Source of the DNA: an uncultured Lachnospira sp.
GTDB lineage: Bacteria > Bacillota > Clostridia > Lachnospirales > Lachnospiraceae
NCBI GenBank assembly: GCA_910587485.1
Contig: CAJUKN010000028.1
Coordinates: 1-20,226, forward strand
Direction: 5' to 3'
Length of the DNA: 20,226 nt
Shown: one piece after another, positions 6,393 through 12,751 of the stretch
Numbering within the stretch: the first letter of the stretch is position 1
Layout: every line of letters begins with the position of its first letter
Position numbers and translations under genes: made by a program
Notes under the pieces: generated by a model
Databases searched by the model: none
What the model saw: only the letters and a program-made list of their open reading frames with translations
What the model was told of the DNA's origin: nothing

Positions 6393-7730
6393 TTAATGAG
6401 GGCGACATTTTTTACAAGCAACATATCTCATAGAGGTCACTTCATCATAAGTGCCTGTATATTCGCTGTAATTTGTTGCTTTGATTTTTTTTACTTCTGA
6501 ACATCTTGGAATATGAAATTTTTTAGTTGAAGTATTTAACACATAAGTAAACACATTAGCAGATGTAGTAGCAGTTATATCAGGTTCTGTTTCCTCAATA
6601 TTATTTTCATTAGCAGATGTGGTATCAGTCATGTCATGCTCTGTTTCTGTAATGTTATTTTCATTACTTTCAACATAGATTTTTTCAATGTCGCCATTAT
6701 CTACATATACAAAATATTGCTGCAAAAGAGTACCTGTAAAAAGAAGGTCTGCATCAAATTCTTCACCATTCACATAATCATAAATATCTACATAGATAAT
6801 GTTTCCATCTTTTTTAATGCTGGTTGTAGTATTTCTTGTAAAATTGACAATAGCATGAACTTGTGATTTATTGTGTAGGTAACGTTCTACATAATCTAAT
6901 GCGTAATATTCTATATCTATGTTTTCAGCAATTATTGAGATTCTCCAATTTCCTGTTACATCATTCCGAACTTTATTTACAGAAAAGTTTATTCCAGATA
7001 AAATTTTATCACTAATACCTACAATGTTTTCTCCAGTACGATGTTCAACAGTAGGAGCAGGTGCATTAGTAGTTTTTTGAGCAATGGCAGCGGTAGATGC
7101 ACTAGTTATTTTTTGCTGTTGTGTTAAAGATTCAGTTCTTGATTGTTGTTGTGTAATTTCAATGATTGAACTTGTATTAGTATCTTCATGGGGTAACAAA
7201 AAGCGAAAAACAAATAGTAATAGTATATATGAAATAAGTAAAACTAATGAAATTTTTAATTTTTGAGAAAATGGAGTTAAATTAAATTTTTGAGAAGAAG
7301 TTGTTATATGATTATTGTCAAGAGTACCCTTTTGGTATTTTTCTAATAGTTCAATGGCTTCTTTCATTGTTATACCTGTTGTATTATGCAATTCACGTGC
7401 TGCTTCAACAGTATTAGACTTATGACGTTCTAAAAGATAGTCTAAATCATATTCAATATTATTTATGTGTATTATTGGGGAAGAAGTTTTTATTCCACTA
7501 TTATCAAAAGTTGTCTTTTCATATTTTTCTAATTTTGAGTCTGGTTTAGGTAATGTAATAGTACCATCTTGCAGGTTAATAATTTCTTCATATCCAATTC
7601 TTCCATACTTTAAAATATCAGAAGCAACTTTAATAGCTATTGGTGTGTATTCATTAGAATTAATTATATTTTCCAGTTCAGAGTCTGTTTTTGACTGATA
7701 TAATTCATATAATTGCTTGTATTCTTCCAT
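6393..7730 (-). CDS. Membrane-anchored protein with C-terminal Cys/His (Ada-like zinc) domain
   Basis: 445 residues. The first ~155 residues are helical, polar and probably cytoplasmic. One membrane helix lies at ~160-180 (ISLVLLISYILLLFVFRFLL), then a Thr/Ser/Gln-rich linker, then a globular part at ~230-355. Two tandem 18-residue acidic repeats follow (DNA 6555-6662). The last ~50 residues (YVLNTSTKKFHIPRC, later ACKKCRPH) match the small metal-binding domain often found at the ends of secreted nucleases and DNA-uptake-like proteins. With one helix, the C-terminal part is probably outside the cell. GGAGAG precedes the ATG. It is the first gene of the minus-strand cassette. The domain call is from motif recognition; the function is unknown. 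Confidence 0.7.
   Translation of the reverse strand: MEEYKQLYELYQSKTDSELENIINSNEYTPIAIKVASDILKYGRIGYEEIINLQDGTITLPKPDSKLEKYEKTTFDNSGIKTSSPIIHINNIEYDLDYLLERHKSNTVEAARELHNTTGITMKEAIELLEKYQKGTLDNNHITTSSQKFNLTPFSQKLKISLVLLISYILLLFVFRFLLPHEDTNTSSIIEITQQQSRTESLTQQQKITSASTAAIAQKTTNAPAPTVEHRTGENIVGISDKILSGINFSVNKVRNDVTGNWRISIIAENIDIEYYALDYVERYLHNKSQVHAIVNFTRNTTTSIKKDGNIIYVDIYDYVNGEEFDADLLFTGTLLQQYFVYVDNGDIEKIYVESNENNITETEHDMTDTTSANENNIEETEPDITATTSANVFTYVLNTSTKKFHIPRCSEVKKIKATNYSEYTGTYDEVTSMRYVACKKCRPH
6555..6662 (-). repeat. Two tandem 54-bp coding repeats
   Basis: Units 6555-6608 and 6609-6662 are in-frame imperfect copies encoding NENNI-x-ETE-x-D-x-T-x-TTSA in the membrane protein. They form an acidic, Thr/Ser-rich spacer between the globular extracytoplasmic part and the Cys/His domain, and could vary in copy number. 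Confidence 0.8.
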
Positions 7731-8153
7731 ATTTTCTCTCCAGTTATTATTTTGTAAAATATTGTAACATATTGTTGTAAACTATTGGTCTAAAATTTAA
7801 AAGAAATACAAAAATAGTAATAGTAAAATTGATGCAAAATAATAAAAATACAATACTTTCTTATGATAATATAATTTGCAAGGTAGACAGAGGGTGTTTA
7901 ATCAGAATTTATACAATGAGAAATTCAGAATTAGGAAAAAACATTTTAGTATTTTAAAATTATTTTATATTATCAGTATATTAAAGCTGATAATTGATGA
8001 AGAAATTTAACATTTTTTAATAATAGTAAATGCTTAAAAATTACAATAAGAATATAATACATTCCCATATTAATATAGAACAATGTAAATGTGTAGTCTT
8101 TTTCTTTTGTGCTTTCATTGTAAAATTGTGTAAAATACAAAGGGAGGAATAAG
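7731..8153. other. AT-rich intergenic region between divergent genes
   Basis: About 420 bases between the start of the minus-strand cassette and a plus-strand small ORF. I see no gene. An eight-base hairpin (7969-7976 with 7987-7994) is the only structure. Promoters for both flanking genes must lie here but no pair of boxes stands out. Confidence 0.5.
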
Positions 8154-8273
8154 ATGAACGAAGTAAATAACTATAAGAAAGAAATTGTTGAAATGGTGGA
8201 GAAAATTAAGAATGTAGGAACATTAGAATACCTGCATATATTCATCAAACTGTTTTTAGCAAAGTGGGGTTAA
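8154..8273 (+). CDS. 39-aa small protein of unknown function
   Basis: A 39-residue ORF with a good AGGGAGG site (8140-8146) before ATG 8154. It starts with a charged helix (NNYKKEIVEMVEKIKNV) and ends hydrophobic (LHIFIKLFLAKWG). Its TAA stop (8271-8273) overlaps the TAA stop of the convergent repressor gene (8270-8272) inside one TTAA. Similar short proteins lie beside CI-like repressors in Clostridial prophages. No function is known to me. Confidence 0.65.
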   Translation: MNEVNNYKKEIVEMVEKIKNVGTLEYLHIFIKLFLAKWG

Positions 8274-8623
8274 TCTACCCCACTTCCTTTATTTGAAAGC
8301 ATAGAATCAATCATTGACATGACAATTTTTTTATCTCGTTCATTGAGTATGGAAAACTTTTCTAAGAAAATCATATCATTTTTGGCACTTTTAGAGGATA
8401 ATTCTTTTCTCATCTCTACATCAAAACCCATTAGCCACATTGGCTCAACATTCAGTACTTTTCCCATTTTTCCACTGCTAATATTAGATGGTGCGTGAGA
8501 ACCATTTATATATTGGCTTATAGAAGATTTATTAACACCAGATTTGTCAGCCAATTCTTGTGGTTTCATGTTTGCGTTTGATAAGGCTAATTGAAGTCTT
8601 TTTGCGGTAAGTTCATTTTTCAT
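8270..8623 (-). CDS. CI-like phage repressor (XRE HTH)
   Basis: 117 residues from ATG 8623, chosen because AGAAAGGAAG lies just ahead; a 12-codon longer ORF lacks such a site. The N-terminal HTH reads KPQELADKSGVNKSSISQYINGSHAP, then the Clostridial repressor pattern KMGKVLNVEPMWLMGFDV. The C-terminal helix (LNERDKKIVMSMIDSML) probably dimerises. There is no LexA-like peptidase domain, so induction by RecA cleavage is unlikely; an antirepressor is a more plausible switch. It is divergent from the Cro-like gene at 8769, with operators between, and its promoter is TTGAAA-17-TATTAT. Confidence 0.88.
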   Translation of the reverse strand: MKNELTAKRLQLALSNANMKPQELADKSGVNKSSISQYINGSHAPSNISSGKMGKVLNVEPMWLMGFDVEMRKELSSKSAKNDMIFLEKFSILNERDKKIVMSMIDSMLSNKGSGVD

Positions 8624-8650
8624 TTTCGTCTTCCTTTCTATTTTTACTAT

Positions 8651-8739
8651 ATAATACACTAATAAAGTTAAACTTTCAAGGGAAAAAGTTTAACTTTATT
8701 AAACTTTTTATTGATAATAAAGTTAAATGATGTTAAACT
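8651..8739. promoter_or_regulatory. Lysogeny switch: divergent promoters with repeated operators
   Basis: A perfect 16-base inverted repeat lies at 8661-8676 and 8685-8700 (AATAAAGTTAAACTTT and its complement). The first 12 bases recur at 8717-8728, and another AAACTTT half-site is at 8701-8707. The minus promoter for the repressor is TTGAAA (8674-8679)-17-TATTAT (8651-8656). The plus promoter for the Cro-like gene is TTGATA (8711-8716)-17-TAAACT (8734-8739). Operators overlap both promoters, as in a classical repressor/Cro switch. Confidence 0.8.
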
Positions 8740-8768
8740 AAAGACGGATAAGGAAAGGAGGGAATGAA

Positions 8769-8975
8769 ATGCCTTATACTTATAATAAATTACGAGGGCG
8801 TATTATTGAAAAATACGGAACACAGAGCAAATTTGCAGAAAAATTAGGAGTATCCAAAAATTCTGTATCAAAGAAGATGAACTGTCAGACAGAGTTTTCA
8901 CAGGCAGACATCATAAAGTGGTCTATGCTTTTAAATGTACATAAGGATGAGTATGGGGAATATTTTTTTATCTAG
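8769..8975 (+). CDS. Cro-like DUF739 family regulator
   Basis: 68 residues, the usual length for the family. It begins with the pattern YNKLRGRIIEKYGTQSKFAEKLG, followed by the recognition region VSKNSVSKKMN and the typical C-terminal HKDEYGEYFF. AAAGGAGGGAATGAA precedes ATG 8769. It is the first gene of the rightward early operon, divergent from the repressor, and should bind the same GTTAAA/TTTAAC operators and turn down repressor synthesis on lytic entry. Confidence 0.88.
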   Translation: MPYTYNKLRGRIIEKYGTQSKFAEKLGVSKNSVSKKMNCQTEFSQADIIKWSMLLNVHKDEYGEYFFI

Positions 8976-8978
8976 AAA

Positions 8979-8995
8979 GTTAAACTGTGTTTAAC
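8979..8995. promoter_or_regulatory. Extra operator-like palindrome after the Cro-like gene
   Basis: GTTAAAC (8979-8985) and GTTTAAC (8989-8995) form a perfect inverted pair with a 3-base spacer and match the half-sites of the 8661-8728 operators. It lies six bases after the Cro-like stop and before the next gene. It may be an auxiliary operator for looping or for control of the downstream gene. Confidence 0.5.
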
Positions 8996-9053
8996 AAAAA
9001 TAATTTATAGGAAGCATGCAAATATTACAAAAAGAAAGAGGAGAATTTGATAT

Positions 9054-9469
9054 ATGAAACAATCTTATAAAAAAATACAGCAAGAAAAGAGGAAAAAGAA
9101 ATCAATTGCATTCAATAGGAAGCAGATGATTTATAAAAGAGCTTTTATAAAAGCCGCAGAAGATATTAAATCTCAATATCATGTACATCAAAATAAAAGC
9201 CAACAGCAATTAGATATACAAGATGAAATTGATAAAACAATCAAATTTATATGTGACAGTGTGAGAAATGAAAGTGTTTATTCTGAACAGCGTGTTGAAA
9301 TTATCAAGGCTCTTGCTGAATTGGTGTCAGCAAGAACATTAATAGAACAGATAAATTTCTTTATGTCAGTTTGTATCATTTAGCACTTGCAATTGATAAC
9401 ACAGGAAAGCATGAATTGAGTAAAGCTGTATGTCATGCTTTGCTAAATGAGCTGAAAAAGCAAAATTAG
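9054..9469 (+). pseudogene. Basic helical early phage protein with frame break (or -1 frameshift)
   Basis: ATG 9054 follows AGAGGAGAA. The zero frame gives 109 residues with a very basic start (KKIQQEKRKKK) and helical remainder, ending at a TAG at 9381. The -1 frame, entered near 9353, continues as a sensible helical sequence (FLYVSLYHLALAIDN, then HELSKAVCHALLNELKKQN) to TAG 9467-9469. That stop overlaps the stop of the convergent zinc-ribbon gene, as happens with other pairs nearby. A full product would be about 138 residues. At 9353-9359 the bases A AAT TTC form a slippery heptamer in the right frame, so programmed frameshifting is possible, but a one-base indel is the simpler explanation. 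No family recognised. Confidence 0.55.
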
Positions 9470-9624
9470 TCTTTTGTTTCCGTAGAATTATTTTTTGCAC
9501 ATTCTGGACAATAATAGCCACTAAGATTAAAGCTTCCGTCAAGGTTATATGAACCATCTAGTGTTGTTTCAACCATGACAGAGCCACATTTAGGGCAAAT
9601 GTGTTGTTCTTTTGTTAATTCCAT
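9466..9624 (-). CDS. 52-aa zinc-ribbon protein
   Basis: A 52-residue ORF with two CxxC pairs, CPKCG (C10, C13) and CPEC (C39, C42), separated by a hydrophilic stretch with repeated LDGSYNLDGSFNLSG. It is a typical small treble or ribbon fold. Start ATG 9624 has AGAAAGGAG at ideal spacing. It lies on the opposite strand to its neighbours, with its stop overlapping the stop of the plus-strand gene at 9054. It is too small to assign; a regulatory or nucleic-acid-binding role is plausible. Confidence 0.7.
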   Translation of the reverse strand: MELTKEQHICPKCGSVMVETTLDGSYNLDGSFNLSGYYCPECAKNNSTETKD

Positions 9625-9730
9625 GTAATTACTCCTTTCTATGTACTCGGTGCGGCAACACCTGTAAATGTATTATAGGAGAAAAGACAAATCTAGGCAA
9701 TACAAGAAAGCTTGAAAAAAGTGAAAAAGA

Positions 9731-10072
9731 ATGTGGTTATTAAGAAAGAAAGTGATAATGATGAAATTCCCAAAAGGGACATCTTTTCCATCAGTACATA
9801 TTGAAAATAAAGGAGTTGTTTCAAGGGTATATGTTGATGGAAAGGAACTAAATGGTATCAAAAGCATTGAGTTCTTACACAGCAAGAGCGTAAATAGTCG
9901 TCTGGTTCTAAAAATTGAACTCTTAGCTGAACGCATAAGTATAGATACAGCTCAAGTTTTTGAATTACCAGAAATCTATCCTCCGTTTTATGTATCAACG
10001 AATAAACTGGTTCAAGCAGGTGTTATAACAAACGACCAAGTAAATGAATTATTGGAAAAAGGATTGTTATAA
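9731..10072 (+). CDS. Phage-associated hypothetical protein
   Basis: 113 residues from ATG 9731, or about 104 from the tandem ATGs at 9758/9761; neither has a strong ribosome site (GAAAGAAAG lies before 9758). The core is a beta-rich segment (VHIENKGVVSRVYVDGKELNGIKSIEF) and the end a helix (KLVQAGVITNDQVNELLEKGLL) resembling short C-terminal oligomerisation helices. I recall similar ORFs in Clostridial prophage early regions but know no function. Its stop overlaps the end of a minus-strand fragment at 10067. Confidence 0.65.
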   Translation: MWLLRKKVIMMKFPKGTSFPSVHIENKGVVSRVYVDGKELNGIKSIEFLHSKSVNSRLVLKIELLAERISIDTAQVFELPEIYPPFYVSTNKLVQAGVITNDQVNELLEKGLL

Positions 10073-10201
10073 ATTATCTGGCGCAGACTTATAAATTGGA
10101 CAGTGAGGCATAGAACAACCTGTACGTATAGAATGTTCACATTTGAATGTATCTTTAATAAAACTTTGATTTTGAAGAGTTGAAGCATTAAGATAAGTAA
10201 T
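10067..10201 (-). pseudogene. Cys/His-rich small ORF without a start codon
   Basis: This minus-strand frame is open for 44 codons and ends FKCEHSIRTGCSMPHCPIYK, with C, H, C, H, C spacing that looks like a metal site and not like chance. The frame contains no ATG, GTG or TTG upstream of an early TAA and has no ribosome site. It is therefore the 3' part of a lost gene, or uses ATT. Its TAA (10067-10069) abuts the stop of the plus-strand gene ending at 10072, echoing other tail-to-tail pairs here. Confidence 0.35.
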
Positions 10202-10233
10202 TTTAATTTTATTTTATTGAGGTAAAAAAGAAA

Positions 10234-10425
10234 ATGGCATATTACAGCATTTGTCCTAAATGTCAAGCGCACTTAGACCCTAATGAAATATGTGATTGTG
10301 AAAATAAAGAGAACAGCAAACAAGATATTTTTTCTAAATTGGTAGGTATTAATCCAAGAACAGGACAGTTATTTTTTCAATATGATAATAAAGCAGAAAT
10401 TAGCAAAAAAGTGGAGAGGAGGTAA
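10234..10425 (+). CDS. Small zinc-finger-like phage protein
   Basis: 63 residues. The start reads YYSICPKCQAHLDPNEICDCE, with C7, C10, C19 and C21 making a probable zinc site, followed by KLVGINPRTGQLFF. This small protein is common in Clostridial phage early operons. A GAGG site lies 12 bases before ATG 10234, rather far. The next ORF (10434) starts nine bases after its stop, so they form an operon. Confidence 0.75.
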   Translation: MAYYSICPKCQAHLDPNEICDCENKENSKQDIFSKLVGINPRTGQLFFQYDNKAEISKKVERR

Positions 10426-10433
10426 AAGAAATA

Positions 10434-11165
10434 ATGAATATGCTGATTAAATTAGGAAAAACAATAACCTCATTGGAGGTTGCAGAGATGGTGGAAAAAT
10501 AGCATAACGAATTATTGAAAGATATAAGGCGTTATGTAGAGCAATTAGGTGAGGGGAAAATTCCCCACGCCGAATTTTTTAAAGAAAACACTTATGTTGA
10601 TTCACAGGGGAAAGAAAGACCATGTTTTGATATATCAAGAAAAGGCTGTGAGTATATAGCTAATAAATTAACAGGAGTTAAAGTATTTACTGCAAAATTT
10701 ATCAATCGTTTTCACGACATGGAGGATTATATCACACAGAATGACAGTAAAATCAACATTGAGCAAGGCATAAATATTGTTAAATTTATTGCTGATGATT
10801 TAAACGTGAATACTGCAAGCAGACTTCTGATGTATGAGAATTATTGTAAAGATGTAGGTGTGCCAATAGGCTTTTTGCCAAAGTACGAACATAACAATAG
10901 TAGGCAGATGAAAGCACTTTCTACTCTGTTAAAGGAAAATAATTGCAGTATATCAGCAGTTAAAGTTAATCAAAAGTTAATTGAGTATGACTATGTTGAA
11001 GAAAGGGAAAGACCATCAAGTAAAGGCAATATAAAGAAGTTTAAGGCATTAACAGAAAGTGGATTACAATATGGAGAAAATGTAGTTAATCCACATAATC
11101 AAAAAGAAGTGCAGCCATTATATTATTCAGATGTATTTATGAAACTTTATAATCAGATAATTTAA
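10434..11165 (+). pseudogene. Rha-family phage regulator interrupted by an in-frame amber
   Basis: ATG 10434 follows GGAGAGGAGG. The first 22 codons (LEVAEMVEK at the end) run into TAG at 10500-10502. The same frame then continues without other damage for 220 codons: HNELLKDIRRYVEQLGEGK, FFKENTYVDSQGKERPC, RKGCEYIANKL and FINRFHDMEDY are the standard Rha N-terminal domain. A C-terminal helical part follows with ALTESGLQYGENVVNPHN and PLYYSDVFMKLYNQI, as in antirepressor-like proteins. If the TAG is a real stop, only a short peptide is made, unless TTG 10515 serves as a restart. Rha proteins are phage regulators often tied to the lysis-lysogeny choice. Confidence 0.8.
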
Positions 11166-11182
11166 AGATGAAAGAAGGCAAT

Positions 11183-11227
11183 ATGCGAAAGAATCTAAAA
11201 CAAGCCCGCCAAAAGGCAGGCATGACA
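11183..11227 (+). pseudogene. Truncated 5' fragment of an HTH gene
   Basis: ATG 11183 begins RKNLKQARQKAGMT, almost the first 15 codons of the intact HTH gene at 12005 (RKNLKEARQRAGMT). DNA identity is 38 of 45 bases. The match stops abruptly at 11227, one base before the hicB stop codon, so the hicAB segment appears to have replaced the rest of this gene. Confidence 0.75.
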
Positions 11228-11228
11228 T

Positions 11229-11627
11229 TTATTGAGCTTGTATTTTTGCAATAAGGGCTTCTTGAAGTACTTGGGAGAAGTTTAAGTCCATATTTATAGC
11301 AGCTTCGTTGAGCCATTCGGGGATACTTAAAGTTTTCTTTACAGCACGAGAATTTGTACGTTTTTTATAGGCAAGCATATCAAATTCAATAACTACAAGA
11401 AAGGAATCTGGTTCAGGTGAGATTGTTGTTGGATCAGAACTGCTTGGTATGGATTGTTGTTCTTTTTCACGACAAGTTAATGCTAAACCAAGTGCTTCTA
11501 CAGCCATTTCATAGGCTTGTGCCATATCATCGCCTTGGGTAAGACATTCTGGAATATCAGGGAAAGAAATCCAGAAACCTCCTTCTTCTGCTTTGTGGAA
11601 TAATGCAGGATAAAATAATTTGTTCAT
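11229..11627 (-). CDS. hicB: HicB antitoxin
   Basis: 132 residues. The N-terminal ~85 residues have the partial RNase H-like HicB fold (YPALFHKAEEGGFWISFPD, IPECLTQGDDMAQAYEMA). Residues ~96-130 (KKTLSIPEWLNEAA, NMDLNFSQVLQEALIAKI) look like a ribbon-helix-helix DNA-binding domain. HicB neutralises HicA and represses the operon. GGAGG lies seven bases before ATG 11627. It is second in the minus-strand operon, 30 bases after hicA, the usual order. The gene appears intact and ends exactly at the junction with the truncated HTH fragment. Confidence 0.92.
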   Translation of the reverse strand: MNKLFYPALFHKAEEGGFWISFPDIPECLTQGDDMAQAYEMAVEALGLALTCREKEQQSIPSSSDPTTISPEPDSFLVVIEFDMLAYKKRTNSRAVKKTLSIPEWLNEAAINMDLNFSQVLQEALIAKIQAQ

Positions 11628-11657
11628 ACTAACGCCTCCATTTTTTAGGGGGCAGGA

Positions 11658-11846
11658 CTATTTAAGCCCTGCCTGTTTTAATATAGCTTGCTCAAGACCT
11701 TTTTTAAGTTCTTTGCTGTGATAAGGAACTTCGGTTTGATGTTTAGTGGTATCATTTCTCATTTTTACATGGGAACCATTTTGTCCAACCACTTCAAAAC
11801 CATTTTTTTTGAGATGTCTTATCATCTCCTTTGGTGTCATTGGCAT
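11658..11846 (-). CDS. hicA: HicA toxin (mRNA interferase)
   Basis: 62 residues, the normal HicA size. The double-stranded-RNA-binding-like fold is evident: TPKEMIRHLKKNGFEVV, the catalytic motif GSHVKM with H26, EVPYHSKELKKGL and a final helix. HicA cleaves mRNA and stalls growth when HicB is lost. AAAGGAGA precedes ATG 11846. A short inverted repeat (11651-11656 with 11668-11673) straddles its stop codon and could tune the toxin/antitoxin ratio. No damage is visible, so the pair may be working and may help hold this region in the chromosome. Confidence 0.92.
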   Translation of the reverse strand: MPMTPKEMIRHLKKNGFEVVGQNGSHVKMRNDTTKHQTEVPYHSKELKKGLEQAILKQAGLK

Positions 11847-11877
11847 TTTTTCTATCTCCTTTCCTTATCATGGTTAC

Positions 11878-11930
11878 ATTATAATACGTAATATTACGTA
11901 TGTCAATAGAAAAATACGTAATATTACATA
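11878..11930 (-). promoter_or_regulatory. hicAB promoter with two palindromic operators
   Basis: A consensus minus-strand promoter: TTGACA (11901-11906), 17-base spacer, TATAAT (11878-11883). The spacer is filled by a perfect 16-base palindrome, TACGTAATATTACGTA (11885-11900). A second copy with one change lies at 11915-11930, 30 bases away (about three helical turns, same face). HicB bound there would block RNA polymerase directly. Confidence 0.85.
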
Positions 11931-12004
11931 AAAATATTTTTATAATCTTATAAAAAATGAAGTGAACTATATTTGTAAGAAAAGAAGAGTATAAAGGAGT
12001 TGTT

Positions 12005-12193
12005 ATGCGAAAGAATTTAAAAGAAGCCCGCCAGAGGGCGGGTATGACGCAGAAACAGTTTGCAGAGTATTTAGGGGTAACACTTTCACATTATCAAATG
12101 ATAGAGCAAGGTGATAGAGTTGGTGCTGTAGATTTATGGGATAAGTTAGAAGATTTATTTAATATTCATCAGCGGAAGTTTCGTGAGATTTAA
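12005..12193 (+). CDS. XRE-family HTH regulator
   Basis: 62 residues, nearly all HTH: LKEARQRAGMTQKQFAEYLGVTLSHYQMIEQG, with a short tail DLWDKLEDLFNIHQRKF. AAAGGAG precedes ATG 12005. The gene overlaps the convergent HTH gene at 12159-12395 by 35 bases at their 3' ends, so the two messages are antisense there. A truncated relative of its first 45 bases lies at 11183, on the other side of hicAB. Target unknown; small size suggests a Cro-like or accessory repressor. Confidence 0.85.
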   Translation: MRKNLKEARQRAGMTQKQFAEYLGVTLSHYQMIEQGDRVGAVDLWDKLEDLFNIHQRKFREI

Positions 12194-12395
12194 TAAAATC
12201 ATCCCGACAGAGCAAATAATCTAAAGATACATCGAAAATATCAGCAATTTTTATAAGTATCTCATAAGATGGGAAACGTTCGTTTTGCTCATATTTTTGA
12301 TAAGAACTCATAGTAACATTTAACATATCAGCAGTTTTTTGCTGTGTAAATTTGTGTTTCATACGTAACGCACGAAGTCGTTTTCCAAAAGACAT
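12159..12395 (-). CDS. XRE-family HTH repressor
   Basis: 78 residues with a classical HTH: FGKRLRALRMKHKFTQQKTADML, the recognition helix NVTMSSYQKYEQNERFPS, then KIADIFDVSLDYLL, as in SinR/Xre-like phage repressors. TAGGAGG precedes ATG 12395. It is convergent with, and overlaps, the HTH gene at 12005, and divergent from the early gene at 12506. ACACTA/TAGTGT repeats lie in the 110 bases between, so it probably represses its own and the rightward transcription. Confidence 0.87.
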   Translation of the reverse strand: MSFGKRLRALRMKHKFTQQKTADMLNVTMSSYQKYEQNERFPSYEILIKIADIFDVSLDYLLCRDDFIKSHETSADEY

Positions 12396-12419
12396 AAAAA
12401 TTCCTCCTAAAAAGGTTTT

Positions 12420-12490
12420 TGATATTACACACTAATTGTACTATATTGATGATAATATGTTTACACATAAATAGTGTGCAATAAGGAGGT
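12420..12490. promoter_or_regulatory. Divergent intergenic region with ACACTA/TAGTGT inverted repeats
   Basis: ACACACTAAT near 12428 is mirrored by ATAGTGTGCA near 12472, and GTTTACACAT lies between. The region separates the HTH repressor (minus) from the early gene at 12506 (plus). A plausible but weak minus promoter is TTGCAC-18-TATTAT. AAGGAGG (12483-12489) serves the plus gene. Binding by the adjacent HTH protein is inferred. Confidence 0.4.
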
Positions 12491-12505
12491 ATCAATGTTT
12501 ATTAA

Positions 12506-12736
12506 ATGAAAATTACAGAGAGGCAAGATAGACTTGAAGATTTACAGAATGAATTACTGATAATTTATAAAACAGCAACCGCAATAGAAACTTCTCTAAA
12601 TGACGGCAGTTTGACTTCTTCACAGGTTGGTTGGGCATTTATTGGAGTTATCAGAAGTATTGACAAGTCGGTCAAAGATGTAGAAAGCCTTGTAGAAGAA
12701 GTGCTTGAAAAGAGAAAGGTAATTGAAAATTTGTAA
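12506..12736 (+). CDS. Small helical phage early protein
   Basis: 76 residues, highly helical and acidic (ERQDRLEDLQNELLIIYKTA, then SIDKSVKDVESLVEEVLEKR). The best ribosome site (AAGGAGG, 12483-12489) better fits an ATG at 12495, which opens a four-codon ORF (MFIK) whose TGA overlaps the ATG at 12506. The start may thus be translationally coupled, or one base has been lost from a longer start. It is followed 15 bases later by the Rha gene. Function unknown. Confidence 0.7.
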   Translation: MKITERQDRLEDLQNELLIIYKTATAIETSLNDGSLTSSQVGWAFIGVIRSIDKSVKDVESLVEEVLEKRKVIENL

Positions 12737-12751
12737 AGGTGGTGATTTTAT

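Noticed and set aside
9366..9557. Minus-strand 63-codon ORF
   Set aside because: It lies in another frame over the better supported zinc-ribbon gene, with no ribosome site and no recognisable motif.
12495..12509. Four-codon ORF MFIK as a regulatory leader peptide
   Set aside because: It has the best-placed ribosome site and overlaps the next ATG, but a lost base in the start of the following gene explains it as well; only noted in that gene.
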